64,000 bases of DNA, from NCBI GenBank assembly GCA_041551965.1, contig JBFELU010000002.1, positions 9,869 through 73,868 on the forward strand. Direction: 5' to 3'. The DNA comes from JBFELU01 sp041551965. GTDB lineage: Bacteria > Actinomycetota > Acidimicrobiia > Spongiisociales > UBA11373. Shown one piece after another: positions 32,888-40,919 of this stretch; position 1 is the first letter of the stretch, and each line of letters starts with the position of its first letter. The notes under the pieces are model-generated. The model was not told where the DNA came from. It ran no database searches and saw nothing but the letters and a program-made list of their open reading frames with translations. The position numbers and the translations under genes were made by a program.

Positions 32888-33781
32888 GTGGAACGGATCG
32901 GCATCGTCGAAGTGGGGCCGCGCGACGGTCTTCAGGCCGAAGATGCGGTACTGACGGTCGAAGATCGCCTTGCCCTGATCGAGTTCTTGGCCGGCGCCGG
33001 CGCCTCACGCATCGAGGTCGCCTCGTTCGTCCGGCCGGATCGAGTTCCGCAGATGGCCGGAGCGGAGGAGATCTGTGCCGGGCTCGACCCCGGTCGAGCG
33101 TGGTCGGCGATCGGCCTGGTGCTCAACCGCAGGGGGATGGAGCGGGCCCTGGCCACCTCGCTCGACGAGGTCAATCTCGTCGCCTACGCTTCCGACGGCT
33201 ACAGCCTCCGCAACACCGGCAGACCGGCCGCCGACCGGAATGGAGAGGTCCTGGAGTCGACCGCCGCAGCCGTTGCCGCGGGGCGCCGGACGGGCGTGAC
33301 GGTCGCGGTGGCCTTCGGCGACCCCGTCGACGGCGAGGTCCCGGCCTCGAGGCTCGCCACATTGGCGGCCGATCTGCAGGACGCAGGTGCTTCCGAGGTC
33401 AATCTGGGCGACACCATCGGCGTGGCCGTTCCCTCGATGGTTTCCGATCGGGTTGCCGCCGTGCGTAACGCGGCACCGGGCCTGTCCCTTCGATGCCACT
33501 TCCACAACACCCGCAACAACGGCTACGCCAATGTGCTGGCGGCGCTCACCGCAGGCGTCGACGCCGTCGACTCGTCCATCGGCGGGTACGGCGGTAGTCC
33601 GTTCTCCCCGGGAGCCGGCGGCAACGTGGCCACCGAGGACCTCGTGTGGATGCTGGAGCGCATGGGCAGCACCACGGGCATGGACCTCGAGAGGCTGATG
33701 GCCACTTCGGTCTGGCTGGCGGAACGTCTCGGCGACCGCCGGCCCCCCTCCCTACTTCCTCGCGCTGGACCGTTCCCCTAA
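32888..33781 (+). CDS. hydroxymethylglutaryl-CoA lyase-like protein
   Basis: A 297-aa TIM-barrel protein of the HMGL-like family. N-terminal EVGPRDGLQ (metal and substrate residues R, D), RCHFHNTRNNGYAN (His-x-His metal ligands) and GGYGGSPFSPGAGGNVATED at the glycine-rich loop are present. In true HMG-CoA lyases this loop reads GGCP with a catalytic cysteine; here it is Ser. The protein may thus act on another acyl-CoA or be slow. The start was set at GTG 32888 from the promoter; TTG 32879 adds three residues. The last bases overlap the converging lipoprotein gene. Confidence 0.83.
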   Translation: MERIGIVEVGPRDGLQAEDAVLTVEDRLALIEFLAGAGASRIEVASFVRPDRVPQMAGAEEICAGLDPGRAWSAIGLVLNRRGMERALATSLDEVNLVAYASDGYSLRNTGRPAADRNGEVLESTAAAVAAGRRTGVTVAVAFGDPVDGEVPASRLATLAADLQDAGASEVNLGDTIGVAVPSMVSDRVAAVRNAAPGLSLRCHFHNTRNNGYANVLAALTAGVDAVDSSIGGYGGSPFSPGAGGNVATEDLVWMLERMGSTTGMDLERLMATSVWLAERLGDRRPPSLLPRAGPFP

Positions 33782-34974
33782 GAATCGTCTTCGTCGGTCG
33801 GTTCGACGAGTGAGACCGGCTCCCGGGCCGGGTCCCCACCCTCGAACCTGGCGATCACGTCGCCCTCTCCGAACGAGCCGTCGCCGCTGAAATCGATGTG
33901 GATCTCGATCCACACCGCGGCCGGAATCTCGACCGGCGGTTCGAGGGGCAACACCACATCGCGGTAGGTGCCTCGCTCGAGGAACTCGCCCACCACCAGC
34001 GTGTCGCCCGGGGAGCCGTCGACGTCGGCCCGTACGACCAAGAAGCCGCCGCTGGGAAGCGTGACCGAGTCGATGGTCACTTCGACGCCCTCCGACTCCT
34101 GCTCGGAGACGAGGATGACCGCGGGAGCTCGGGGGACAGCGGTGATCGGCGCCGAGTCGGCGGCCTCGAACCCATCGATCCGGAGGGCCACCACGTCCTC
34201 GACGTCGGAGCCTTCGATGTCGGCGCCCTCGATGTCCAGGGCGCCGTTGCGGTTGCGATCGACGATCAACTGGGCCCACAACGTTGCCGAGATCTCGAGG
34301 CGCTCTGCGAGCTCGACCACGACATCGGTGTGCGACCCCTCCGACAGGAGCTCACCGACACCCACGATCTCACCGGGGGCGCCTGCCTGATCTGCTCGCA
34401 CGACGACGAAGCCGGCGGCGGGAAGCAGCACGTCGGCCACGACGACTTCCACGCCCAGTGATCGCTGCGCCTCGAAGACCACGTCGGCCGGGGTCAGAGC
34501 GGGCAGCAATCCCACCGTCGCCGATGTGGACGCAGTCTCGCCGTTGGCTCGCGTCGCAGGGACGTCGACGAAACCGTCCGGCGGCTCGAACGTGAAGACG
34601 CCGTCTCGATCCATGTCGATGTGGACCATGGCGTGCACAACGTCCTCCCCCTCGATCGGCACGAAGAGAGGAACCGAGACGTTGCCGATGACTCCCGCCG
34701 AGAGCCTCTCCCCGACACCGATGACCTCCCCCGGAGCCCCGGCTTCGTCGCTGTGGAGCGCGACGAACCCGTCGGACGGCAGCGACACGGACCTGACGAT
34801 CACCGTGGAACCCTCGGACAACTGGTCCTCGAAGACGAGGTCTGCCGGGCCGGTGGCGGGAGGGAGGGCATTCGGGTCACCGACCGTCGTCGTGGTGACA
34901 CCGGAGGACTCGTAGGCGCAGGCCCCGACCATCAGGGCGAGTGCCATCACCAGGATTCGACGGGGAGCGATCAC
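33778..34974 (-). CDS. lipoprotein with three tandem DUF7282-like domains
   Basis: A 398-aa exported lipoprotein: the signal peptide ends in a lipobox MVGAC (Cys 19). Three repeats of about 110 aa follow, each with a vEDQxSEGxxVxVxSVxLPxxGFVxVxxDxAGxPGExxGVGExLxxG pattern and ending with an Asp-rich strand such as DRDGVFTF or DFSGDGSF. This resembles DUF7282, known from archaea and actinobacteria, without assigned function. The GTG has TACCCT eight bases upstream. It is placed next to the zinc permease gene but has no zinc motif. Confidence 0.8.
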   Translation of the reverse strand: MIAPRRILVMALALMVGACAYESSGVTTTTVGDPNALPPATGPADLVFEDQLSEGSTVIVRSVSLPSDGFVALHSDEAGAPGEVIGVGERLSAGVIGNVSVPLFVPIEGEDVVHAMVHIDMDRDGVFTFEPPDGFVDVPATRANGETASTSATVGLLPALTPADVVFEAQRSLGVEVVVADVLLPAAGFVVVRADQAGAPGEIVGVGELLSEGSHTDVVVELAERLEISATLWAQLIVDRNRNGALDIEGADIEGSDVEDVVALRIDGFEAADSAPITAVPRAPAVILVSEQESEGVEVTIDSVTLPSGGFLVVRADVDGSPGDTLVVGEFLERGTYRDVVLPLEPPVEIPAAVWIEIHIDFSGDGSFGEGDVIARFEGGDPAREPVSLVEPTDEDDS

Positions 34975-34980
34975 GGCGGC

Positions 34981-35838
34981 TCAGGGTACTCCATGGACCG
35001 AGTCCCGGACCTCGGTGCGCCGGAAGCGTCGCACCATCCGATCGACGATCAGCACGGCGAAGAACACCGCCACCGCCAGACCGGACATCGTCGCCCCGGC
35101 CGCCGTATCCAGGTGGAACGAGATGAGGAGCCCGGCCACGACCTCGGCCGCGCCGATGACGGCGGCCGCCGCCATCACCGCGGGAACACGGTGCACCACC
35201 AGCACGGCGGTGGCCGGAGGGGCGATGAGCAGCCCGAACACCAACAGGGCCCCCACCGCTTGAAACGAGGCAACGACCGCCACGGTGATCAGGCCCATCA
35301 TGACGAGGTGGGCGACCCGGGGCCGCAGCCCGAGCGCCTCCGCCTTCTCTTCGTTGAACGACAGCGCCAGCAGCGGCCGGTAGAACCACGCCACGCCGAT
35401 GATGACGGTCCCGGCCGCAAGCGACTGCAGCACGAGGTCTCCGGTCGTCGTGCCGAGAACGTCGCCGAAGAGGATGGCGACGAGGTCGACGGCGAACGAT
35501 CCGCTGCGGGAGATGAGGATCACGCCGAGAGCGAGCATGCCCACGAACAGCAGCCCGATGGCGGTGTCCTCGGTCAACCTGGTCGTCCGGTGCACCAGGG
35601 CGATGGCTCCGATCATCACGACGGCAGCGACGGCCGCCCCCACGGCGAGATTCACATCGAGGAGGAAAGCGACGGCGACCCCGGGGAGGATGCCGTGGGC
35701 CAGCGCATCACCCATGAACGCCAGGCCGCGGATGATGACCCAGGTGCCCACCACCGAGGTCGTGGCCACGGCGAGGATTCCCGACAGCAGCGCTCGCTGC
35801 ATGAAGTCGTAGGAGAACGGTTCGGTCAGCCAGTCCAT
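34981..35838 (-). CDS. znuB: zinc/manganese ABC transporter permease
   Basis: A 285-aa permease of the ABC-3 family, with about eight helices. MGDALAHGILPGVAVAF and the HLVMMGLITVAVVASFQAVG segment with GALLVFGLLIAPPATA are typical of ZnuB/AztB/MntB permeases. It follows the znuA-like gene after seven bases and shares the divergent Zur-type operator, so zinc is the likely metal. Confidence 0.88.
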   Translation of the reverse strand: MDWLTEPFSYDFMQRALLSGILAVATTSVVGTWVIIRGLAFMGDALAHGILPGVAVAFLLDVNLAVGAAVAAVVMIGAIALVHRTTRLTEDTAIGLLFVGMLALGVILISRSGSFAVDLVAILFGDVLGTTTGDLVLQSLAAGTVIIGVAWFYRPLLALSFNEEKAEALGLRPRVAHLVMMGLITVAVVASFQAVGALLVFGLLIAPPATAVLVVHRVPAVMAAAAVIGAAEVVAGLLISFHLDTAAGATMSGLAVAVFFAVLIVDRMVRRFRRTEVRDSVHGVP

Positions 35839-35845
35839 GATCGCC

Positions 35846-36745
35846 TCATCGGGTCAGAGCCTCGGTGATCCGCTCGGCATCGGTGCGCAACAAGGAGAGG
35901 TACGTCTCGGCCCCCGACCCGGGCGGCCCCAGGGAACCGGTATACAGGGGCACGACCGCCACGTCGAGTCCGGTTTCGGCGGCGACCGTATCGGCGAGAT
36001 CGGTGGGCCGGGTGGAATCGACGAAGACGGCCGACACGCCGGTGGCAACGATCGTGCGTACGAGGTCGGCGAGATCGCCGGCACTGGGTTCGGCCAGTGT
36101 GGAACCGCCAGGGACGATCACCCCGACGACGTCGAAGCCGTAGCGGTCGGCGAAGTAGCCGAGGGAGTCGTGATCCGTCACCAGGAGCCGTTGCGCCGGC
36201 GGAATCGCGGCCACCATGACGGCCACCTCTTCGTGGACCGCCAGGATCTCCGCTCGATAGGCCGCCGCCGCGTCTCGCCACTCGGCCGCAACATCCTCAT
36301 CGAGGTCGGCGAGGGCCTCCCCGATCAGTGTGACCGCCGTCGCCATCCGCACGGGATCGAGCCACACGTGGGGATCGAACGAGCCCGATCCGAGGACCAG
36401 GGGATCGACCGCCGGACCGACTTCGAGCACCGCCACTCCGTCTCCCCGAGCCCCCTCCACTACGTCTTCCAGCCCCTCCTCGAGACCGAGGCCGTTGATC
36501 ACCACCAGTTCCGCATTCCGGAGGAGCGCCGCCTGGGCCGCCGAGGCCTGGTAGGCGTGGGGATCGACCCCTGCGGGAATGAGCACCTCGACCTTCGCCC
36601 GCCCCCCGACGATCCTGTCGGCGATGTCACCGAGGATCGACGTGGAGGCAACGACACGGGTGCCGTCGTCATCGGCGGCACCGCCCTCGCAGGCCGCCGG
36701 AAGCACCAGGAGGGGCACCATCAGCAGCGGAAGCATGCGACGCAA
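35846..36745 (-). CDS. znuA: zinc ABC transporter substrate-binding lipoprotein
   Basis: A 299-aa lipoprotein (lipobox LPAAC at about residue 19) of the cluster A-1 metal-binding family. Ligand motifs are visible: GVDPHAYQ (His 1), SFDPHVWLDPVRM (His 2), TDHDSLGYFADRYGF (His 3) and FVDSTRP (acidic ligand region, Asp). It lacks the His-rich loop of many ZnuA proteins. It is divergent from zur with a shared palindromic operator. Confidence 0.9.
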   Translation of the reverse strand: MRRMLPLLMVPLLVLPAACEGGAADDDGTRVVASTSILGDIADRIVGGRAKVEVLIPAGVDPHAYQASAAQAALLRNAELVVINGLGLEEGLEDVVEGARGDGVAVLEVGPAVDPLVLGSGSFDPHVWLDPVRMATAVTLIGEALADLDEDVAAEWRDAAAAYRAEILAVHEEVAVMVAAIPPAQRLLVTDHDSLGYFADRYGFDVVGVIVPGGSTLAEPSAGDLADLVRTIVATGVSAVFVDSTRPTDLADTVAAETGLDVAVVPLYTGSLGPPGSGAETYLSLLRTDAERITEALTR

Positions 36746-36758
36746 CGAGGTCCCTTTC

Positions 36759-36771
36759 GAGAACGGTTCTC
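36759..36771. promoter_or_regulatory. Zur-type operator between znuA and zur
   Basis: GAGAACGGTTCTC is a perfect 13-base palindrome (6-1-6) in the 45-base divergent gap. With flanking CATT it resembles actinobacterial Zur boxes such as those with ATAACGGTTAT cores. It lies close to both starts, so zinc-loaded Zur could repress both directions. Confidence 0.7.
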
Positions 36772-36778
36772 ATTCTAG

Positions 36779-36784
36779 TAGAGT
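36779..36784 (+). promoter_or_regulatory. -10 element (TAGAGT) of zur
   Basis: TAGAGT ends six bases before ATG 36791, consistent with leaderless transcription, and is next to the Zur operator. Confidence 0.45.
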
Positions 36785-36790
36785 TGGCGC

Positions 36791-37252
36791 ATGCCCTCCA
36801 CCGCCACCCTCCCCACCGACATCGAGCGGGCCGTGCGAACCCGCCTCGGTGACCGGGCGGCCCGTTTCACCCCAACCCGGCGAGCGGTGGTGGCTGAACT
36901 CGCCGCCGCAGAAGGCCCCCTGACCCCGGCCGACCTGCTCCGGCGGCTCGGAGCCCGGGTGCCGGTGTCGTCGCTGTACCGGACGCTCGCCACCCTCGAC
37001 GAGGGTGGCATCGTGCACCGCACCCACGACGCCGAGGGCATCACCCGCTTCGAGTTGGCAGAGTGGCTCAACGGCCACCATCACCACCTCGTCTGCGTCG
37101 GCTGCGGCGAGGTGCGCGACATCGAGATCAACGGCGATTGGGAAAGCACCATCGCCGCCCTGGTGGGGCGGGTGGCGGCCGCCAGCGGCTATGCCGTCTC
37201 CGGCCACCGCATCGATATCGAAGGGACCTGCACCCGGTGCGCGGAGAACTAG
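36791..37252 (+). CDS. zur: Fur family zinc uptake regulator
   Basis: A 153-aa Fur-family repressor. The winged helix has RFTPTRRAVVAELAAAEGPLTPADLLRRL-like order with VSSLYRTLATLDEGGIV. The dimer domain has the His-rich metal segment NGHHHHLVCVGCGEVRDIEI and a closing CTRC, giving two CxxC pairs for the structural zinc. The zinc role is supported by adjacent zinc transporter genes and operator. It overlaps znuC by 16 bases. Confidence 0.88.
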   Translation: MPSTATLPTDIERAVRTRLGDRAARFTPTRRAVVAELAAAEGPLTPADLLRRLGARVPVSSLYRTLATLDEGGIVHRTHDAEGITRFELAEWLNGHHHHLVCVGCGEVRDIEINGDWESTIAALVGRVAAASGYAVSGHRIDIEGTCTRCAEN

Positions 37253-38043
37253 CGGCCGCGGGCTCCGGCGTGATCCTCGCCTACGACGGTGAAGTCGGCC
37301 TCCACGAGTCCGACTTCGCCGTCCCTTCGGGTCGGGTGACTGCGGTGATCGGCCCCAACGGATCGGGCAAGTCGACGTTGTTGCACGGTCTCGCCGGTCT
37401 GCTCGAGCCTCGGAAGGGAACCCTCCGGGTCCTGGGCGGACCGCCGGCGAGAGCCCGGCGCAGGATCGCCTACGTCTTGCAGACCATCAAGGTCAACGAG
37501 GTGATCCCGATCACCGTTCGAGAGGCCGTCGCCATGGGCCGCTACGCCCTGCTCGGTCCCTTCCGGCCGATGAGCCGCACCGATCGGATTGCGGTCGATC
37601 GAGCCCTCGATCGGCTCGAAATCGGTGAGATCGCCCACGCCCACCTCACCGATCTGTCGGGAGGGCAGCGGCAGCGGGTCTTCGTGGCGCAGGGACTGGC
37701 GCAAGAAGCGGACCTGTTGCTGCTCGATGAGCCGCTCACGGGGCTCGATCTCGTCTCGCGCGACCGGATCGCCCGAGCGATCCACACCGAGACGGAGCGG
37801 GGTGCCACGGTCGTGGTGACCACGCACGATGTCGCCGAGGCCAACTCGGCCGACCACGTGTTGCTGATGTCGGGCCGGGTCCACACCGAGGGACCTCCTG
37901 CGGAGGCGCTGTCACCCGATCGGCTGTCCGATGCCTACGGGATCGGCATCATGCACCTCGAGGATGGTTCGATCGTCCTCGATGACGATGCCCACCGGCC
38001 CGAGGGCGAACGCCACGTCCACTTCGAGCGGGGCCGGGCCTAA
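37237..38043 (+). CDS. znuC: zinc ABC transporter ATP-binding protein
   Basis: A 268-aa ABC ATPase: Walker A GPNGSGKSTLL, Q-loop YVLQTIKVNEVIPITVREAV, signature LSGGQRQRV, Walker B LLLLDEPLTGLD and the H-loop TTHDVAEA are all intact. The C-terminus is short and His-rich (HRPEGERHVHFERGRA). GTG 37237 overlaps zur and follows AAGGGACC; GTG 37270 is the alternative. It completes the znuA-znuB transporter coded on the other strand. Confidence 0.88.
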   Translation: MRGELAAAGSGVILAYDGEVGLHESDFAVPSGRVTAVIGPNGSGKSTLLHGLAGLLEPRKGTLRVLGGPPARARRRIAYVLQTIKVNEVIPITVREAVAMGRYALLGPFRPMSRTDRIAVDRALDRLEIGEIAHAHLTDLSGGQRQRVFVAQGLAQEADLLLLDEPLTGLDLVSRDRIARAIHTETERGATVVVTTHDVAEANSADHVLLMSGRVHTEGPPAEALSPDRLSDAYGIGIMHLEDGSIVLDDDAHRPEGERHVHFERGRA

Positions 38044-38735
38044 CGAATCGTTGCGGCCCACGCCCCGAAGAAACGGTCGGCCGTCTCCCGTTGCGCCGCG
38101 GCCGCAGCGGTGATCTCGGCGATGAACTCCCCACGGTCCACCCCATGGATCTCGAGATCGCGTTTCGCCTCCTCGATCTCCATCCATGCACCGAGGATCT
38201 CCGGTGACGCTTCCGGGTGGGGCTGGATGCCGAGCGCCGACCCGAGCCGGAAGGCCTGGGGGTGCCGCTCGGTGTGGGCCAGCAATGTCGCTCCGGGAGG
38301 CAGGTCCCAGGTGTCACCGTGCCACACCGGCACCGGACCGGTGAGGTGGCTCGCCACGGGATCCGCGCGCCCGGCGCTCGTGAGCGACACCGGCCTGATC
38401 GCGATCTCGGAGCCTCCCTCGGCCTTGTAGGCCCGGCCGCCCAAGACGTCGGCCAGCAGTTGACACCCCAGACAGATGCCGAGCACCGGGATCCCCGCCG
38501 TTGCCGAGCCGGCCAGAAAGCGCTTCTCGTCGGTGAGAAAGGGATGGGCTTCCTCCTCGTGAGCGCCCATCACCCCGCCCAGGGACACCACCGCGCCCCA
38601 ACCCTCGATCCCGGGGACCGCGTCACCCCGGTGGAGCAACCGCGTTTCGACCGCATGGCCGGCCGCCTCGAGCGCATCGCCCAGATAGCCGGTGGTGATC
38701 TTGTCGCCGTGCTGGAACACCAGGACCGTCGACAT
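38040..38735 (-). CDS. class I glutamine amidotransferase (GMP synthase-like)
   Basis: A 231-aa stand-alone class I amidotransferase domain. The nucleophile is in LGICLGCQLLADVLGG, the His-Glu pair in GIQPHPEAS, and the N-terminus MSTVLVFQHGD matches this COG0518 group. The partner acceptor enzyme is unknown. ATG 38735 is seven bases after a TACACT -10 element on the same strand, supporting this start over one 26 codons upstream. It ends overlapping znuC by four bases. Confidence 0.83.
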   Translation of the reverse strand: MSTVLVFQHGDKITTGYLGDALEAAGHAVETRLLHRGDAVPGIEGWGAVVSLGGVMGAHEEEAHPFLTDEKRFLAGSATAGIPVLGICLGCQLLADVLGGRAYKAEGGSEIAIRPVSLTSAGRADPVASHLTGPVPVWHGDTWDLPPGATLLAHTERHPQAFRLGSALGIQPHPEASPEILGAWMEIEEAKRDLEIHGVDRGEFIAEITAAAAAQRETADRFFGAWAATIR

Positions 38736-38742
38736 GGCGGGG

Positions 38743-38748
38743 AGTGTA
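38743..38748 (-). promoter_or_regulatory. -10 element (TACACT) of the amidotransferase gene
   Basis: TACACT on the minus strand ends seven bases before ATG 38735, the leaderless spacing repeated elsewhere in the window. Confidence 0.5.
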
Positions 38749-38773
38749 CGGCGAGGGCCCGCGCTCCCACCTC

Positions 38774-39883
38774 CTATGACCCGTCTTCCGAGATCCTCCG
38801 GCGAAGGCCCCACCGCCGCACCCGGGGCGGGCGCCGGTCCATGGTGCTCCGATCAGAGGTCCACGGGGCGTAGGGCGCCATCGTCGCCTCGGCAAGCGCC
38901 AACAGCACGGTGTCGTAGTTGACCCGCCAGCCGGCAAAGTCGCGCCACGCCTGATCTCGATCCGGCTTGAGCGGCAGTCCCGATGCCGCCAACCGCTCAC
39001 ACGCCTCATCGAACTCGCGGCGATGCAGGCTGATCGGATCGTCGGGAGCCGGATCGGGATCGAACTCGATCCCGAAGAACTCGGCAATGCGACGCAATGC
39101 CAGGTATCCGGAACGGATCGCCAGGGCCGCATGGGGTTGCGGCGCGACCTCCAGCGTCGACAGAGTGAGGGAAGCGGCATCGAGCACGGTTCCGGCCGCC
39201 GTCACCCAGTGCCGATCGGGCTGCGGCGAGCGGAAGAAGGTGAGGGCGGGATAGGAGGTATGGCTCTCCTCGATCTGGGCAAACCAGACTTCCCAATCGC
39301 TCCATGTGTCGCCGAGCCGATCGGTCCATCCGATGCGCTGATACCGAAGGAGCATCTCGACCGCGGAAGGAGGGGTCCCGGCTCTGGTTTCGAGGAGGGC
39401 CACCAGCGTCTCTCGCCGAGAGAAGGCCCCGTAAAGGGTCGGCAGATAGGTGATGAGCAATGCCAGCAATCCGAGACCGAGCGCCGCCTCCAAAAAGGCG
39501 AGGGCCCGCAAGCCGGTACCGTCCACCGGAGCGAACCCCAGGGTCAGCAAGGAAGAGCCGCTCTCCCAGAAGGCGTCGGCCCAACCCTCCTGCTCGACCG
39601 CCCAGAAGACGGTCATGAAGCCGACCGTGACCAGCGCCAGCCAGGCGGCGACCAGGGTGAGCATCCCGATCGGCGCGAAGTGGGCCATGACCCGGTCGCG
39701 CCAGTCGAACGAGGGTCGCAGCGCCGCCAGGCCCCGGAACACCCCGCCCACACCGCGGAACACGAGGCGCGACAGCAGACTCTGGGCGCTGCGGGGCAGG
39801 ATCACCGTCCGAACCGCCGAGAGCACGGTCCACGCGGTGAGGCCCATGCCGCCGAACGCCACGGCGATGCGAACGACGATCAC
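38774..39883 (-). CDS. ion-channel-like membrane protein
   Basis: A 369-aa protein. Helices lie at about 1-25, 70-100 and 125-150. Between the last two is a pore-loop-like segment, FWESGSSLLTLGFAPVDG, that resembles a K+ channel filter but reads TLGF rather than TVGYG. The remaining 220 residues are soluble and helical, without a recognised RCK or cyclic-nucleotide domain. The GTG at 39883 follows GGAGG by six bases. Ion selectivity cannot be judged. Confidence 0.7.
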   Translation of the reverse strand: MIVVRIAVAFGGMGLTAWTVLSAVRTVILPRSAQSLLSRLVFRGVGGVFRGLAALRPSFDWRDRVMAHFAPIGMLTLVAAWLALVTVGFMTVFWAVEQEGWADAFWESGSSLLTLGFAPVDGTGLRALAFLEAALGLGLLALLITYLPTLYGAFSRRETLVALLETRAGTPPSAVEMLLRYQRIGWTDRLGDTWSDWEVWFAQIEESHTSYPALTFFRSPQPDRHWVTAAGTVLDAASLTLSTLEVAPQPHAALAIRSGYLALRRIAEFFGIEFDPDPAPDDPISLHRREFDEACERLAASGLPLKPDRDQAWRDFAGWRVNYDTVLLALAEATMAPYAPWTSDRSTMDRRPPRVRRWGLRRRISEDGS

Positions 39884-39929
39884 GCAGCCTCCTTCACCGC
39901 GGGAAGGGTAGGGTCCTGCCCCGCGTCAC

Positions 39930-40673
39930 TCACTCCGCCAGCACCATCCGGGCGGCGGCCCCGAGGGCGGCCACCACCAGGACCCAGCGGATCCAGTTGG
40001 CCGCTCCTTCCTTCACCGCCAGATGCGACGCGATGAAGGCACCACCCATGCTTCCCAAGCCGAGCACCAGGCCGGCCGTCCAGTCGACCTGGGAAGCGCG
40101 AGCGAACAGCAGCAGCACCACCGGGGCGTAGCACAGGATGAGGAACACCTTGGCGGCATTGCCCTTGACGAGACCCAGTCCCATGCCGAGGACCAGGCCG
40201 GCGAGGAGCGGGAATCCGACCCCGGCCTGCACGAAGCCCCCGTAGAAGCCGATGGCCGCGAAGACCACCGACCGCCACGGCTCGCGAAGCCGCGGCTCGG
40301 CGGCTGCCACCCACCGCGAGGGCTTGATGAGCACCGACACCGCCACCAGCACCACCGCTACGGCGAAGGCCTTGCGCATCACGTCGGCGGAGACCTCGGT
40401 GGCCACCCACCCTCCGCCGACGGCTCCAACCGCCACCGGGAGGATCAGGGGAACGGCCGCCCGCCACGGCATCGCCCCGCCCCTGGCGTAGCCGGTGGCG
40501 CCCACGATGTTCTGCATCAGGATGGCGACCCGCAGTGTGCCGTTGGCGACGTTGGGCCCCACGATCTCAGTGAGAACGGGGATCGACACCACCGAGCCAC
40601 CCCCGGCGACCGTGTTGACGAAGCCGGCCAGCAGGCCGGCGGCGAAGACGGCGACGATCTCGAGGGGAGACAC
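39930..40673 (-). CDS. TauE/SafE family membrane permease
   Basis: A 247-aa protein with about eight helices. The family pattern FVNTVAGGGSVVSIPVL near the N-terminus and GGFVQAGVGFPLLAGLVLGMG at the start of the second half are clear. These proteins export sulfite, sulfonates or related anions. The GTG at 40673 lies five bases after a TACCAT -10 element, which overlaps the promoter of the divergent zinc-ribbon gene. Confidence 0.85.
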   Translation of the reverse strand: MSPLEIVAVFAAGLLAGFVNTVAGGGSVVSIPVLTEIVGPNVANGTLRVAILMQNIVGATGYARGGAMPWRAAVPLILPVAVGAVGGGWVATEVSADVMRKAFAVAVVLVAVSVLIKPSRWVAAAEPRLREPWRSVVFAAIGFYGGFVQAGVGFPLLAGLVLGMGLGLVKGNAAKVFLILCYAPVVLLLFARASQVDWTAGLVLGLGSMGGAFIASHLAVKEGAANWIRWVLVVAALGAAARMVLAE

Positions 40674-40678
40674 TGCCG

Positions 40679-40697
40679 ATGGTACCGGCCGTACGAT
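40679..40697. promoter_or_regulatory. overlapping divergent leaderless promoters
   Basis: The two start codons are 30 bases apart. On the minus strand TACCAT (40684-40679) serves GTG 40673 with a five-base gap; on the plus strand TACGAT (40692-40697) serves ATG 40704 with a six-base gap. The two polymerase footprints must overlap, so the genes can hardly be started at the same time. Confidence 0.5.
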
Positions 40698-40703
40698 GCA
40701 GCC

Positions 40704-40889
40704 ATGAGCGACATCCCGACCGAGATCACCTGCGTCGAATGCGGAGGCACCGCCCACTGCATGTCCTACGCCCCCGCCGAGGGGTTCGCCCCCGGCGACG
40801 TCGTCGCATTCGTGTGCGAGGAGTGCGGGCAGCGTCACGACGTGGAGATCGAACCCGAGGACTCCGGCGATCGGTGGCCGACGGAGTAG
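40704..40889 (+). CDS. small zinc-ribbon-like protein
   Basis: A 61-aa acidic protein with CVECGG near the N-terminus and CEECGQRHDVEIE in the second half, giving two CxxC pairs for a zinc ribbon. The family is unknown to me. The ATG is supported by TACGAT six bases upstream. It may be a nucleic-acid or protein-binding accessory. Confidence 0.7.
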   Translation: MSDIPTEITCVECGGTAHCMSYAPAEGFAPGDVVAFVCEECGQRHDVEIEPEDSGDRWPTE

Positions 40890-40919
40890 CCTGCACTCAG
40901 GCGATCCGGAGAGCAATCC

